From Candidatus Omnitrophota bacterium (lineage in GTDB: Bacteria; Hinthialibacterota; Hinthialibacteria; Hinthialibacterales; Hinthialibacteraceae), in contig JBFMBP010000127.1 in NCBI GenBank assembly GCA_040755155.1, positions 1 to 64,000 on the forward strand: DNA of 64,000 nucleotides, written 5' to 3'. The position numbers and the translations under genes are program-made. Below the pieces are notes generated by a model. It saw only the letters and a list, made by a program, of their open reading frames with translations. It did no database searches and was not told where the DNA came from. Below, piece after piece: positions 43,510-52,839 of the stretch (its first letter is position 1; each line of letters starts with the position of its first letter).

Positions 43510-43941
43510 TTATACTATATCTTCATCGTCGGCGGGAGAATCTTGCGCCTCGATCGACGGAGCGGGTTTCCGTCTTACATCCAATCGATTTTGGGCGGCT
43601 TCGAGTTTGGTTTTTACTTTACTCATTAAATTGTTGATGTCGTTTTGATAGGAATATTGCTTGAGAAACTCTTTTTCCTTCGTTTCGATCCGTTGCAAGA
43701 TTTCCGAAACCTTATCCGCATTCCGGTCCGATTCCATCAACAATTCATGAGCTTGCATCAATTGGTTGATAATATTCTTGATTTTGTTTTGCGTCGCTTT
43801 GGAATGGCGGACGGGGGCGCGCTTCTGAGTCAATCCCATCTTTTTCGCCAAAATAATAAAAACCAATAGGAATATAATGGAAACAACGAAAATGACTCCC
43901 AACGGAAGCACATTTTTTACAATGCTATTAAACTGATCCAT
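43510..43941 (-). CDS. Small membrane-anchored coiled-coil protein
   Basis: A 143-residue protein: one TM helix near the N-terminus (VLPLGVIFVVSIIFLLVFII, about 11-31), a basic stop-transfer segment, then a coiled coil (about 50-118) and a disordered acidic tail (SPADDEDIV). It resembles a membrane anchor or adaptor; the family is unknown. GGGGAGAA precedes the ATG. With the helical protein at 42308 and the kinase at 40329 it forms a same-strand set. Confidence 0.6.
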   Translation of the reverse strand: MDQFNSIVKNVLPLGVIFVVSIIFLLVFIILAKKMGLTQKRAPVRHSKATQNKIKNIINQLMQAHELLMESDRNADKVSEILQRIETKEKEFLKQYSYQNDINNLMSKVKTKLEAAQNRLDVRRKPAPSIEAQDSPADDEDIV

Positions 43942-44283
43942 AGCGCAAAGTTCTCCCCATTTTTACTCGCTCATTCCATTTTGCCCTGCATACCTATCTT
44001 GGCATTGCAGCCCATTTGTATATCGCCTTACGAGTAAATTATACTCTTATTTCCACAAAGGAGACGAAATCAAAGAGAAAACGGCTGAAAAATTGCGATA
44101 AATTCCTCCGGCGCATCTTCCATTCCGCTTAGCCAACGACAATTACGATCCTATCGCGCTGCGCGGCGGCGGCATCCGCAAGAGCGAGCCGGAATTCATG
44201 AGCAAAAAAACGATTCTACGATTTGCATTTAAGCCGCCTTTGATTTATCCTACAGCCACTCATTATTAAAGGATATCGCCGCT

Positions 44284-46572
44284 ATGAAAACCTTGAAAAG
44301 AAAATCGTTCTTTATCTACGTCATTACAAGCCTGCTGCTTTATTTCTGCGTTGCGCCGTTCGAACTTTGGGCGGCTCAACGCGCGGGGAGCGCCTATTTT
44401 CAACAGGATGTCCGCGCCGCCGCAAATGCGCCGTCGCCGATCGACGGCGAGATGAAATTCGCCGCCGTAGCGCCAATGGGAGATGTATTCGTCGCCACGG
44501 AGCGAAGCATCTACCGCCGAAGCGGAGATGCTTGGATGAAGATGGAACTGCCGCGCGAACCTCAAAACATCAACGCCATGACGTGCGGGCCGGATGGAAC
44601 AATTTGGATCGCGGCGGACGGCTTCCTAGCCTCCATTTCAGAAAAGATAACAGTTTTCGATCTCAAAGGAAAAGAGACGCCCCATTTCCTATCGGCGGGC
44701 GCGGAGGATTTACTCGTAGGAACATCTTCCGAACTATATCGCCTTCGCAACGGAAAAAGTGAAGCAATCGCGCCGCCGTCTCATTCCAGTTCTCTGACTG
44801 CGCTGGCGGCGTCGCCGCATTCTCGCGATATAGCCGTCATGTATTCCCAGCATTTATTTTTCCAGCCGGAAGGCCAAGAGTGGATGGAGATTGTTCCCCG
44901 CAACGCAAAACATTCTTGGAGTTGGCCGGAAACGGAGACAACGTTTATTGCATTCGATGCTAGTGGAAGCCTTTGGTTCGCCACATCCATAGGCGCAGGC
45001 TGTTACGATCCATCCAACCGGCAATGGACGCTCTACGACGGAAACGATGGACTTCCTTATAACGAATTCACCTGCTTGACGCCGGGATGGAATGGTGAAA
45101 TCTGGTTCGGAACCAAGCGCGGCGCTATTCGATTTCAGAACGGCGAATGGTCCTATCGCTCCGGCCAGCGCTGGCTGCCGGGAGACGAAGTACGTACTAT
45201 CGGCGTTAACCTGCAAGGGGTCGCATGGATCGTAACCAATAACGGCTTGGGCGTCATCGAACGCAAGCGCCTGACTTTCGAGGAAAAAGCGGCTCATTTC
45301 GAAACGCTCACCAACGAACGCCATGTGCGCTATGGCTACGTCAGCGATTCGCGCCTGCGCATTGCCGGCGATTTGAATTCCTTCGAACTCACGGACAGCG
45401 ACAACGACGGCTTATGGACGGCCATGTACGGCGCGGGAGAATGCTTCCGCTACGCCGCAACTAAAGATCCGCAAGCCAAAGCGCTGGCCAAGCGATCCTT
45501 CGAGGCGCTCAAGTTTCTCAGCGGTGTAACCGGCATCCCCGGCTTCCCCGCTCGCACGATTCTTCCAACATCCGGCCCCGATCCTAACGAGCAATATACG
45601 CCGGAGAAGGATCGGAGAGCGCAAAACGGAGATCCATTATGGAAAGTGATGAATCCGCGCTGGCCGAAGAGCGCCGACGGCAAATGGTATTGGAAATGCG
45701 ATACCAGTTCCGACGAAACCGACGGGCATTATTTCTTCTACGCCGCATACTACGATCTCGCCGCCGAGACGCCGGAGGAAAAAAAGGCGGTGGTGGAGGT
45801 GGTGCGCGCCATCACGGATCATTTTCTGCGCAATAACTACTGCCTGGTGGATCACGACGGCAAGCCGACGCGCTGGGCGGTTTTCAATCCGGAAAATTTG
45901 AACTGCAATATCCTCTGGTGGGAAGAGCGCGGGCTGAATTCCCTCTCCATGCTCAGCTATCTCAAAGTCGCCGAGCATGTAACGGGAGACCCCAAATACG
46001 CCGACGCGGCGAAAACATTGATTGACAAGCACGGTTACGCCCAAAACGTCATTCTGACGAAAACCAATTTTCCCAAAGAGTGCATCAATCATTCCGACGA
46101 CGAGATGGCGTTTATGTGCTATTACAACTTGTTGAAATACGAAAAAGACCCGGATTTAAAGCAATATTACTTGGCGGGATTGGAACGGTCATGGCGCTTC
46201 GAGATTCCCGAACGCAATCCGCTTTTCAATTTCATTTACGGCGCCGTCAGCGAAACAGAAAGATTCGGGCGGGATGACGCCATCGATACGTTGCAACGCA
46301 TCCCCTTGGACTTCGTAACCTGGAAAATCGCTAATAGCCATCGGCTGGATATTACTCCGCAGCCCGCTCAAACCGGCGCCTACCGCGAACGAGCCGCCTC
46401 CTCCGGAGGAGGCGTCCTGCCCATCGACGAATCGCCGCTCTTGCGCTGGAACGGCAATCCCTTCCAACTGGACGGCGGCAATGGCGGCTACGAAGAAGAA
46501 GACGGAGCCTTTTTCCTATTGCCTTACTGGCTGGGGCGATATCACGGCTTCATTGAAGCAGCGAATAAGTAA
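44284..46572 (+). CDS. Secreted propeller plus alpha-toroid protein
   Basis: A 762-residue protein with a signal peptide (ending FELWAAQ). The N-terminal 360 residues carry two-component-regulator-type propeller repeats (AMTCGPDGTIWIAADG, AFDASGSLWFATSIGAG, LTPGWNGEIWFGTKRG, GVNLQGVAWIVTNNG). A DSDNDGLWTAMY calcium-loop motif opens the C-terminal half, which is helical with repeated pairs (EECFRYAATKDPQAKALAKRSFEAL-like), like an alpha/alpha toroid of glycosidases or lyases. It has no kinase domain, so the propeller serves another role. AAAGGATAT precedes the ATG. Confidence 0.75.
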   Translation: MKTLKRKSFFIYVITSLLLYFCVAPFELWAAQRAGSAYFQQDVRAAANAPSPIDGEMKFAAVAPMGDVFVATERSIYRRSGDAWMKMELPREPQNINAMTCGPDGTIWIAADGFLASISEKITVFDLKGKETPHFLSAGAEDLLVGTSSELYRLRNGKSEAIAPPSHSSSLTALAASPHSRDIAVMYSQHLFFQPEGQEWMEIVPRNAKHSWSWPETETTFIAFDASGSLWFATSIGAGCYDPSNRQWTLYDGNDGLPYNEFTCLTPGWNGEIWFGTKRGAIRFQNGEWSYRSGQRWLPGDEVRTIGVNLQGVAWIVTNNGLGVIERKRLTFEEKAAHFETLTNERHVRYGYVSDSRLRIAGDLNSFELTDSDNDGLWTAMYGAGECFRYAATKDPQAKALAKRSFEALKFLSGVTGIPGFPARTILPTSGPDPNEQYTPEKDRRAQNGDPLWKVMNPRWPKSADGKWYWKCDTSSDETDGHYFFYAAYYDLAAETPEEKKAVVEVVRAITDHFLRNNYCLVDHDGKPTRWAVFNPENLNCNILWWEERGLNSLSMLSYLKVAEHVTGDPKYADAAKTLIDKHGYAQNVILTKTNFPKECINHSDDEMAFMCYYNLLKYEKDPDLKQYYLAGLERSWRFEIPERNPLFNFIYGAVSETERFGRDDAIDTLQRIPLDFVTWKIANSHRLDITPQPAQTGAYRERAASSGGGVLPIDESPLLRWNGNPFQLDGGNGGYEEEDGAFFLLPYWLGRYHGFIEAANK

Positions 46573-46628
46573 ATCGAATTTATCTATGAAGCAATTACGG
46601 CGAAACTCGCTTCGCTCGCTCTAAAAGA

Positions 46629-46672
46629 CAACGCCCCAATTGCTATTCTCCGCGATTGGGGCGTTTTCTTAC
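46629..46672 (+). terminator. Intrinsic terminator
   Basis: AACGCCCCAAT / ATTGGGGCGTT is a perfect 11-bp stem with a 13-base loop followed by TTTC. It lies 57 bases after the stop of the 44284 gene. Confidence 0.85.
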
Positions 46673-46707
46673 AGATCGCAAACCACTGGCCGCTGCATTC
46701 GATTTAC

Positions 46708-47022
46708 TTACTCAAGTTACGCGCGAGAAAGAGTTAAAAGAACGATCCACAATTACATTCGAATATCGTAGACGCTAAAGGAAAAAGAAATACGCATAAA
46801 AGGAATCCATTCCTCAATCCGCCGTTGAAACGGCGGGCTATTACCGTTTGCCCCTTTAAAGGGGCATTTGATAATAGCCCAGCCTTTCAAGGCTGGGAGA
46901 AGATATTTCGCGGCATTCGACTCTTTTCGCGTTTCAAAAGAGCCATAATCATGGAAACCTCAATCCCTCTTTTGAATGATATTTCCCATGGCCTGAAAGT
47001 TCGAGCTGCGTAATATGAGTTA
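46708..47022. mobile_element. Element F, copy 1 (315 bp, TIR TAACTCATRTTACGC)
   Basis: TTACTCAAGTTACGC (46708-46722) and GCGTAATATGAGTTA (47008-47022) are terminal inverted repeats. Inside is a three-hairpin block (46819-46898): CCGCCGTTGAAACGGCGG, GCCCCTTTAAAGGGGC and AGCCTTTCAAGGCT. No transposase is encoded. The right end contains the stop codon of the protease gene (47020-47022). Confidence 0.7.
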
Positions 47023-50000
47023 CTTATCTTCTTCCCTAATGCCCATGCCGCTGCGGTTGGGATAGGCGGGACGGGCGGGCGGCGTATAGGGATGCGTCTT
47101 GATCTCTTGGATCATCAATTCGATGGCGGCGTCCAGTTGGGGATCGCCGCCGTTGACCATGAGCGACGGATCGTCAACCACTTCGATGTCGGGATCGACG
47201 CCATGCCCCTCGATGCCCCAGGTTCCGTTCTTTTCATAAAACGCGAAGGTGGGAACAACGACCGAGCCGCCGTCGATAAGGCTGGGATTGCCTGAGAGTC
47301 CCACAAGGCCGCCCCAAGTCCTCATGCCGATCAGCTTTCCCAAACCCGCTTGGCGGAAATAGGCGGGGAAAGCGTCGCCGCCGGAAGCGGACATTCCGTT
47401 AATCAACATGCACTTGGGGCCTTGATGCGAGTCTGGCGGCCAAGGCCAATCCTTGCCGTCGCGCCGCGCCCAATAATTGACGATGGGCCGGTTTAGCAAT
47501 TCGATGAAGCGAGTGGGAATCTGGCCGCCGCCGTTCCAACGCTCGTCGATAATCAATGCTTGTTTGTCGATCTGACCGTAGAACTGGCGCACGAGATCGC
47601 TTTGGCCGTCGACGCCTGTGTTGGGAACGAAAATATAGCCCACTTTGCCGTCCGTCTTTTTATCGACATAAGCGCGGTTCTTTTCAATCCAGGCGCGGTA
47701 ACGCAAATCGTGATCGCCGTCCAACAGTTTAACCGCCGCATCGCGGGCGGTCGCATCGAGGATAGGCTTGTCGCTCACCGCGAGCGTGACGGTTTGATTC
47801 GCCAGACCGACGAAAGCGGCCCACGGATCTTTCGATGCATCGATGGGAACGCGATTGACCGCCAACAGGTAATCGCCGACTTTGACTTCGCCCTCTTTCA
47901 GGCAACTTAAAGGATTGCGTGCGTCCACGTCCCAGGCGGCGCCTTCGTAAATTTGCGCAATGCGGTAAGCGCCATTGGCTAATTCAAAATCCACGCCCAA
48001 CAGGCCGACGTTTACGCTCGGTTCGTCTTCCATATCGGGATTGCCCCGGTTGTAGGCATGGCCGACGTTCAATTCGGATATCATTTCGTCGATGACGTAA
48101 TTCAGATCCTCGCGGGAATTGCAATCGGGAAGCATTTGGGAGTAATGATCGCGCATCCCCTTCCAATCGACGCCGTGCATATTGGGATCGTAGAAATAAT
48201 CCCGCATCACGCGCCAACCGTCGTTAAACATTTGCTTCCATTCTTCGCGGGGATTAATCATGGCGAATAAGTTGGAAGTGGAAATGGCGTTTTCCAGTTT
48301 TTGATCCGCCGCCGCGTCGATGACGTAGAATCCGCCCTTATCGACTAATAGTTTTTTGCCATCCGCCGACATAGCGAAGCGTCCCGCATCCGATAGAACG
48401 GTTTTCTCTTCTTTTTTCTCGTCTTTGAGATCGAAGATTTTGATCTCGGTCTTTCCGCCGCTGCCGCGCGGCGCTTCGCGCACATAAATCAACTTGCCCT
48501 CATGGTTGACGGCTAATCCGCGAAAACCGCCTTTGGGGATGGGCAGTTGGAAGGCGCGCTGCTCGAAGCCATCGAGATCGATGACGAGAGGTTTTGCGGC
48601 TTCTTTATCGCTCTTGGCTTCTTCCTTCTTTTCGCCTTCTTTATTCTCTTTCTCCTCGCTATCTTTCTTATCAGCTTCCGACGATTCTTTCTTTTCTTCT
48701 TTTTTCTCTACTTTTTCTGCTTCATCCTTTTTCTCGTCCTTATCTTTGGATTCCTTCTCGTCCTTCTTCCAGCTTTCTTCATCGCTCTTATAAATATAGG
48801 GATTCTCCACATCCTTGCGCAACGGAACCGTAATCAACACGTCTGTATCCGCATAAACGAATGAAGTTCCGACATCATCGTAGATGGGTGAGGAAAAATT
48901 ACGGTTGCTGGCAAAAAAGAGAAAATCGCCTTTGCGGTCGAAGGCGGGCCAAGTATCGCCGAACAGGCCGCTAGTAGCCGGATGCGTCTTTTGCGTTTCC
49001 AGATTATAGAGCCAAATGGAGCTGCGGCGATTATCGCCGTTCTTGGTATAGGCGATCCAACCGGAATCATGAGACCAACTGATGGTTGGCCGATCCGCCC
49101 ACGGATCCTTATCAATAAATTGCGTTTCCTGGCTTTTCACTGTAAGCAGGAAGAGCGAACCGGTCTTATCCGTGAAGGCGATATGCTTCGAATCGGGCGA
49201 CCAGACGGGATTAAAGCGCCACGCCTTGCCTCCCGACGTGAGTTGGCGCGGCTTTTCCTTGCCATCCGATTGCATGATATACAATTCGTATTCGCCGCTC
49301 TCGTCGGAGAAATAGGCGATCCACTGGCCGTCGGGACTCCACGAGGGATCGCGTTCGGCGAAGCCGCTGGTGCGAGTCAGGTTTCGGTCGGAGCCTTCCT
49401 TGGCGGGAAGCGTCCAAATCTCACCGCGCGCTTCCATGACGATGCGCTTGCCAGTGGGAGAAATATCCCATCCGGCGATGCGGTCTTTCAAATCGATGCG
49501 CTGCTCGCGGATTTTAGGACGGTCGCCGGGTATCGTGACGGATATGTTTTTGGTTTCGCCGGATCCCAGATTGAGCAGAACCAAAGCGGCGCCGTTTTGC
49601 AAAACAATCTCGCCTTCGCCGTTGGGGCCGGGGCCGATGGCGGGAAATTTCACGTCGAAATCCTTAAAATTCGTGATCTGGCGGCGCTCTTCATTGGCGG
49701 TATTGTAAGACCAAATATTCAGGCGATGATTCGATCCCTCGTCGGAAAGATAATAGAGCATTTTTCCATGCCACATGGGAAACGTATCGGTGCCTTCCCA
49801 CGATGTAATTTTTTTGGAGGAATAATTTTTCAAATGGAAGAGCCAGATATCCGACGCCCAGCCGCCGCGATAGCGCTTCCACGTGCGAAAATCGCGGCTG
49901 ATGGGCGTATAGGCCAGCCATTCGCCGCTGGAATCGATGGCGCCGTTGGTTCCATAAGGCAGAGGCAGTTTTTTCGGCAGCCCGCCGGAAGGCGAGACGG

Positions 50001-50433
50001 CGAACAATTGATCCTGGCGGATTTGGCCGGCGAGAGCGTTGGAGAAAAAGAGAATTTGATTTCCCGCCGTCCAATCGCAAAGCATCTCATTGGCGGGGTG
50101 ATAAGTAACGCGGAAAGGCGATCCACCCGCCGTGGGCATGACGTAGACATCGCGATCGCCGTCGTAATTGCCGATGAAGGCTACGGATTGGCCGTCGGGG
50201 CTGAATCGGGGAAACAGTTCCGGCCCCGGCGGACTGGCCAAGGGTGAAGCCGTACCGCCTTCGCGGGAAACCAGCCATAGATCGTTGGCGTAGACGAAAA
50301 CAATATGGCTCGCGCTCACGTCGGGATAACGCAGCATCCCCGCATGAGGCTGGATTTCCGCTTCGAGATCGCCGATTCCCACAAAAATGGAAACGGCGAG
50401 CCATATTCCCATAGTTCCGAACCTTTGCAACAT
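47020..50433 (-). CDS. Tricorn-like secreted protease
   Basis: A 1137-residue protein with a signal peptide (ending GDLEAE). Tandem WD40-like/TolB blades (PRFSPDGQSVAFIG, DPSWSPDGQWIAYFSD, PVWSPDSKHIAFTD) fill about 35-540. A Lys/Glu-only stretch of about 65 residues (about 548-614) follows, then further propeller, a C1-type helical region, a PDZ domain (about 790-880) and an S41 serine-protease core with GMSASGGDAFPAYFR (Ser near 1015) and GMRTWGG. Tricorn proteases degrade peptides of proteasome size. GGAGGATGAG precedes the ATG. The stop codon lies inside the end repeat of element F. The OPT transporter gene is divergent from it. Confidence 0.93.
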   Translation of the reverse strand: MLQRFGTMGIWLAVSIFVGIGDLEAEIQPHAGMLRYPDVSASHIVFVYANDLWLVSREGGTASPLASPPGPELFPRFSPDGQSVAFIGNYDGDRDVYVMPTAGGSPFRVTYHPANEMLCDWTAGNQILFFSNALAGQIRQDQLFAVSPSGGLPKKLPLPYGTNGAIDSSGEWLAYTPISRDFRTWKRYRGGWASDIWLFHLKNYSSKKITSWEGTDTFPMWHGKMLYYLSDEGSNHRLNIWSYNTANEERRQITNFKDFDVKFPAIGPGPNGEGEIVLQNGAALVLLNLGSGETKNISVTIPGDRPKIREQRIDLKDRIAGWDISPTGKRIVMEARGEIWTLPAKEGSDRNLTRTSGFAERDPSWSPDGQWIAYFSDESGEYELYIMQSDGKEKPRQLTSGGKAWRFNPVWSPDSKHIAFTDKTGSLFLLTVKSQETQFIDKDPWADRPTISWSHDSGWIAYTKNGDNRRSSIWLYNLETQKTHPATSGLFGDTWPAFDRKGDFLFFASNRNFSSPIYDDVGTSFVYADTDVLITVPLRKDVENPYIYKSDEESWKKDEKESKDKDEKKDEAEKVEKKEEKKESSEADKKDSEEKENKEGEKKEEAKSDKEAAKPLVIDLDGFEQRAFQLPIPKGGFRGLAVNHEGKLIYVREAPRGSGGKTEIKIFDLKDEKKEEKTVLSDAGRFAMSADGKKLLVDKGGFYVIDAAADQKLENAISTSNLFAMINPREEWKQMFNDGWRVMRDYFYDPNMHGVDWKGMRDHYSQMLPDCNSREDLNYVIDEMISELNVGHAYNRGNPDMEDEPSVNVGLLGVDFELANGAYRIAQIYEGAAWDVDARNPLSCLKEGEVKVGDYLLAVNRVPIDASKDPWAAFVGLANQTVTLAVSDKPILDATARDAAVKLLDGDHDLRYRAWIEKNRAYVDKKTDGKVGYIFVPNTGVDGQSDLVRQFYGQIDKQALIIDERWNGGGQIPTRFIELLNRPIVNYWARRDGKDWPWPPDSHQGPKCMLINGMSASGGDAFPAYFRQAGLGKLIGMRTWGGLVGLSGNPSLIDGGSVVVPTFAFYEKNGTWGIEGHGVDPDIEVVDDPSLMVNGGDPQLDAAIELMIQEIKTHPYTPPARPAYPNRSGMGIREEDK

Positions 50434-50477
50434 TTCTCATCCTCCTTCGCGTTTGGAATGGCTTTTAATGAATGTAT

Positions 50478-50640
50478 AATACCAATCTGCGTTAAAATTG
50501 CAGCTTATAAATTCCATCGCCCTTTGGGTGAGGGTTAGGGTGAGGGAAATATAAGCCTAATAATATCAACCCTCACCTAACCTCTCCCAATCTTGGGAGA
50601 GGAATTTTGAAAACAACAATCTCAATGCATGTTGGTATAA
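50478..50640. mobile_element. MITE-like element related to A, with different ends (about 163 bp)
   Basis: The ends AATACCAATCTGC...ATTG (50478-50500) and the complement of ATTATACCAACATGCATTGA (50617-50640) are imperfect inverted repeats. The interior has GGTGAGGGTTAGGGTGAGGG and CTCCCAATCTTGGGAG palindromic arms with an AT-rich AATAATATCAA centre, the same plan as element A. It separates the divergent protease and transporter genes. Confidence 0.65.
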
Positions 50641-50711
50641 TCGCTCTTCACGATATCATTTTCATGCCCTAAACAAAAGATCGTAAATGTCTATAGGGAA
50701 AGGATGAACTC

Positions 50712-52667
50712 ATGGCGCAAACAAATACCGATGGCGCCCCCGCTGTTAAAACTCGAAAAGAATTTTCCTTCGTCGCCATTTTTCTCGGCGTCGTTTTATC
50801 GGTGATTATGGGCGCGGCGAACGTTTATCTCGGCCTGCGGGCGGGGATGACTGTTTCCGCTTCCATACCCGCCGCCGTGATCGCGATGGGCTTTTTGCAT
50901 GGCGTATTGGGACGAAAATCGGTGCTCGAATCCAATCTAGTGCAGACGGGCGCGTCGGCGGGGGAATCGCTGGCGGCGGGAATCATATTTACCATGCCCG
51001 CCATGATCCTGGCGGGATTGTGGAAATCCTTCGATTTCTGGACTACGACGTTCATTGCGCTGGGAGGCGGACTGCTGGGCGTGCTTTTCATGATTCCCAT
51101 GCGGCGCGTATTCATCGTCGAAAACAAGGAATTGAAATTTCCCGAAGGCGTAGCCTGCGCCGAAGTGCTGCGCGCGGGAGAGAGTGAAGAAGAAGGAGGA
51201 GACTCCGGCGCTAAGTTGGTGTTCGCCAGCGCGGCCTTGGGCGCTTTCTTTAAATTCTGCGCTTCCTATTTGGGACTGATGAGAAGCACGGCGGAATGGG
51301 CCGTCTACGCCTCCTCCCGCGTTATCTATTTCGGTATGGATATCTCCCCGGCGCTGGCGGGCGTGGGCTTAATCGTAGGTTTGTCCATTTCTCTGCAAAT
51401 CTTTCTCGGCGGCGCATTGGGTTGGCTGATCGCCATTCCGCTGATGAAAGCCGATCCCGCTTCCGGTTCGGCTTTGGACGCCGCATGGGATTTGTGGGAT
51501 CGTCAAGTCCGATATATTGGAGTGGGCGCGATGCTGGTGGGCGGCGTCCTTTCCATCTGGCAGGTTCGAAGCGGCTTAGTTTCCGCCGCGCGCGAAATGT
51601 TAGCGTCGCATCGTCCGGCGAAGAAGCGTTATCCCTCCGCTTTCTCATCCTCCAGCGAACCTCTCGCCATCCCGCCGGAAGAACAAAATCTCAGCGGCGC
51701 GTCGATCGTTATCTTTTCCTTGATCTGCATCGTCCTTATGGCGGGCGTCTATTTCGTTTCGCTCAACGAACATTTCGGCATTACAGCGCTGATTACCGTC
51801 ATAATGGTTCTCATGGCCTTTTTTTTCACGGCGGTAGCCAGTTACCTCGTGGGATTGGTGGGAAACTCCAATAGCCCCGTTTCCGGCATGGCGATCACGG
51901 CGTTGTTGGCAACGGGAGCAATGATCCATGTTTTTGGCTACAGCGGGACGGAAGGAATGATCGCGGCGTTGGGAGTGGCGGGCGTGGTCTGTTGCGTCGC
52001 CTGTACTTCCGGCGACGTCTGCAACGACCTCAAAACCGGCCACTTGGTCGGAGCCTCCCCGCGCTATCAACAGATCATGCAAATTCTCGGCGTCATCGCC
52101 GCCGCATTCATTATGGCGCCGATTATGACCGTGCTGCATGAAGGTTCGATCAATGACGGAACCGGAGGCATCGGCGGACGAGTATTGGCTGCTCCGCAAG
52201 CGGCGCTTTTCGCCTCGCTGGTCAACGGCTTCTTCGGCGACGGCCAACTGCCCTGGAATATGGTTTATTGGGGCTTAGGCATCGGCGCCCTCATCATTGT
52301 CATCGACAAAATTTTATACCTGTTCCAATGCGAATTCCGTTTGCACGTCATGGCGGTGGCTGTGGGCATCTATTTGCCTTTCGGACTCTCGACGCCCATT
52401 CTGCTCGGCGGCCTGCTCAACGCCATGATGAAAGGCGCAATAAAGGATAAGATTTCGGGAATGCAAAAAAGAGGCGTTCTGGCCGCTTCGGGAATCATCG
52501 CGGGGGAATCGCTCACCGGCGTGCTTCTTGGTTTTTTGACGTATATGGAGTACAAATCGCAAAACTGGGGAGAATTTCTGGGCGGAGGCGGGATGGATAT
52601 TTTATCCGTTATGGGGATGTTCGCCATTCTTTTTTGGATGCATCGCCAATCGTCACGCGTCCAATGA
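50712..52667 (+). CDS. OPT-family oligopeptide transporter
   Basis: A 651-residue inner-membrane protein with about 14 hydrophobic helices. OPT landmarks are VYLGLRAGMTVSASIPAAV, SNLVQTGASAGESLAAGIIFTMPA, FPEGVACAEVLRAG and GNSNSPVSGMAI. Proton-coupled OPT proteins import peptides of three to five residues or metal chelates. The divergent tricorn-like protease could supply such peptides. AAAGGATGA precedes the ATG. The length is normal for bacterial OPT. Confidence 0.93.
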   Translation: MAQTNTDGAPAVKTRKEFSFVAIFLGVVLSVIMGAANVYLGLRAGMTVSASIPAAVIAMGFLHGVLGRKSVLESNLVQTGASAGESLAAGIIFTMPAMILAGLWKSFDFWTTTFIALGGGLLGVLFMIPMRRVFIVENKELKFPEGVACAEVLRAGESEEEGGDSGAKLVFASAALGAFFKFCASYLGLMRSTAEWAVYASSRVIYFGMDISPALAGVGLIVGLSISLQIFLGGALGWLIAIPLMKADPASGSALDAAWDLWDRQVRYIGVGAMLVGGVLSIWQVRSGLVSAAREMLASHRPAKKRYPSAFSSSSEPLAIPPEEQNLSGASIVIFSLICIVLMAGVYFVSLNEHFGITALITVIMVLMAFFFTAVASYLVGLVGNSNSPVSGMAITALLATGAMIHVFGYSGTEGMIAALGVAGVVCCVACTSGDVCNDLKTGHLVGASPRYQQIMQILGVIAAAFIMAPIMTVLHEGSINDGTGGIGGRVLAAPQAALFASLVNGFFGDGQLPWNMVYWGLGIGALIIVIDKILYLFQCEFRLHVMAVAVGIYLPFGLSTPILLGGLLNAMMKGAIKDKISGMQKRGVLAASGIIAGESLTGVLLGFLTYMEYKSQNWGEFLGGGGMDILSVMGMFAILFWMHRQSSRVQ

Positions 52668-52839
52668 TTTTTGCATAAAGAATTGCAAATTTTATGAGAT
52701 TGTGTTATTGTATGTTCAATCTTTTTCGATAAGTTTTTATTAAAGTGAATTTTTGTTCATGAAGGTATTAGGATCACAATGGCGTAGTTTCGAATCGGTT
52801 TCGCTTAATCGCTTGGGAGAGGGAACATTTTATTCAATA

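Noticed and set aside
48494-48864. Phe/Ser/Leu-rich membrane protein on the plus strand
   Set aside because: It is the complement of the Lys/Glu-rich insertion in the protease gene.
48982-50247. 421-codon open frame on the plus strand opposite the tricorn-like protease
   Set aside because: The protease frame has a signal peptide, repeated WD40 motifs and catalytic residues; the opposite frame shows no family and arises from codon bias.
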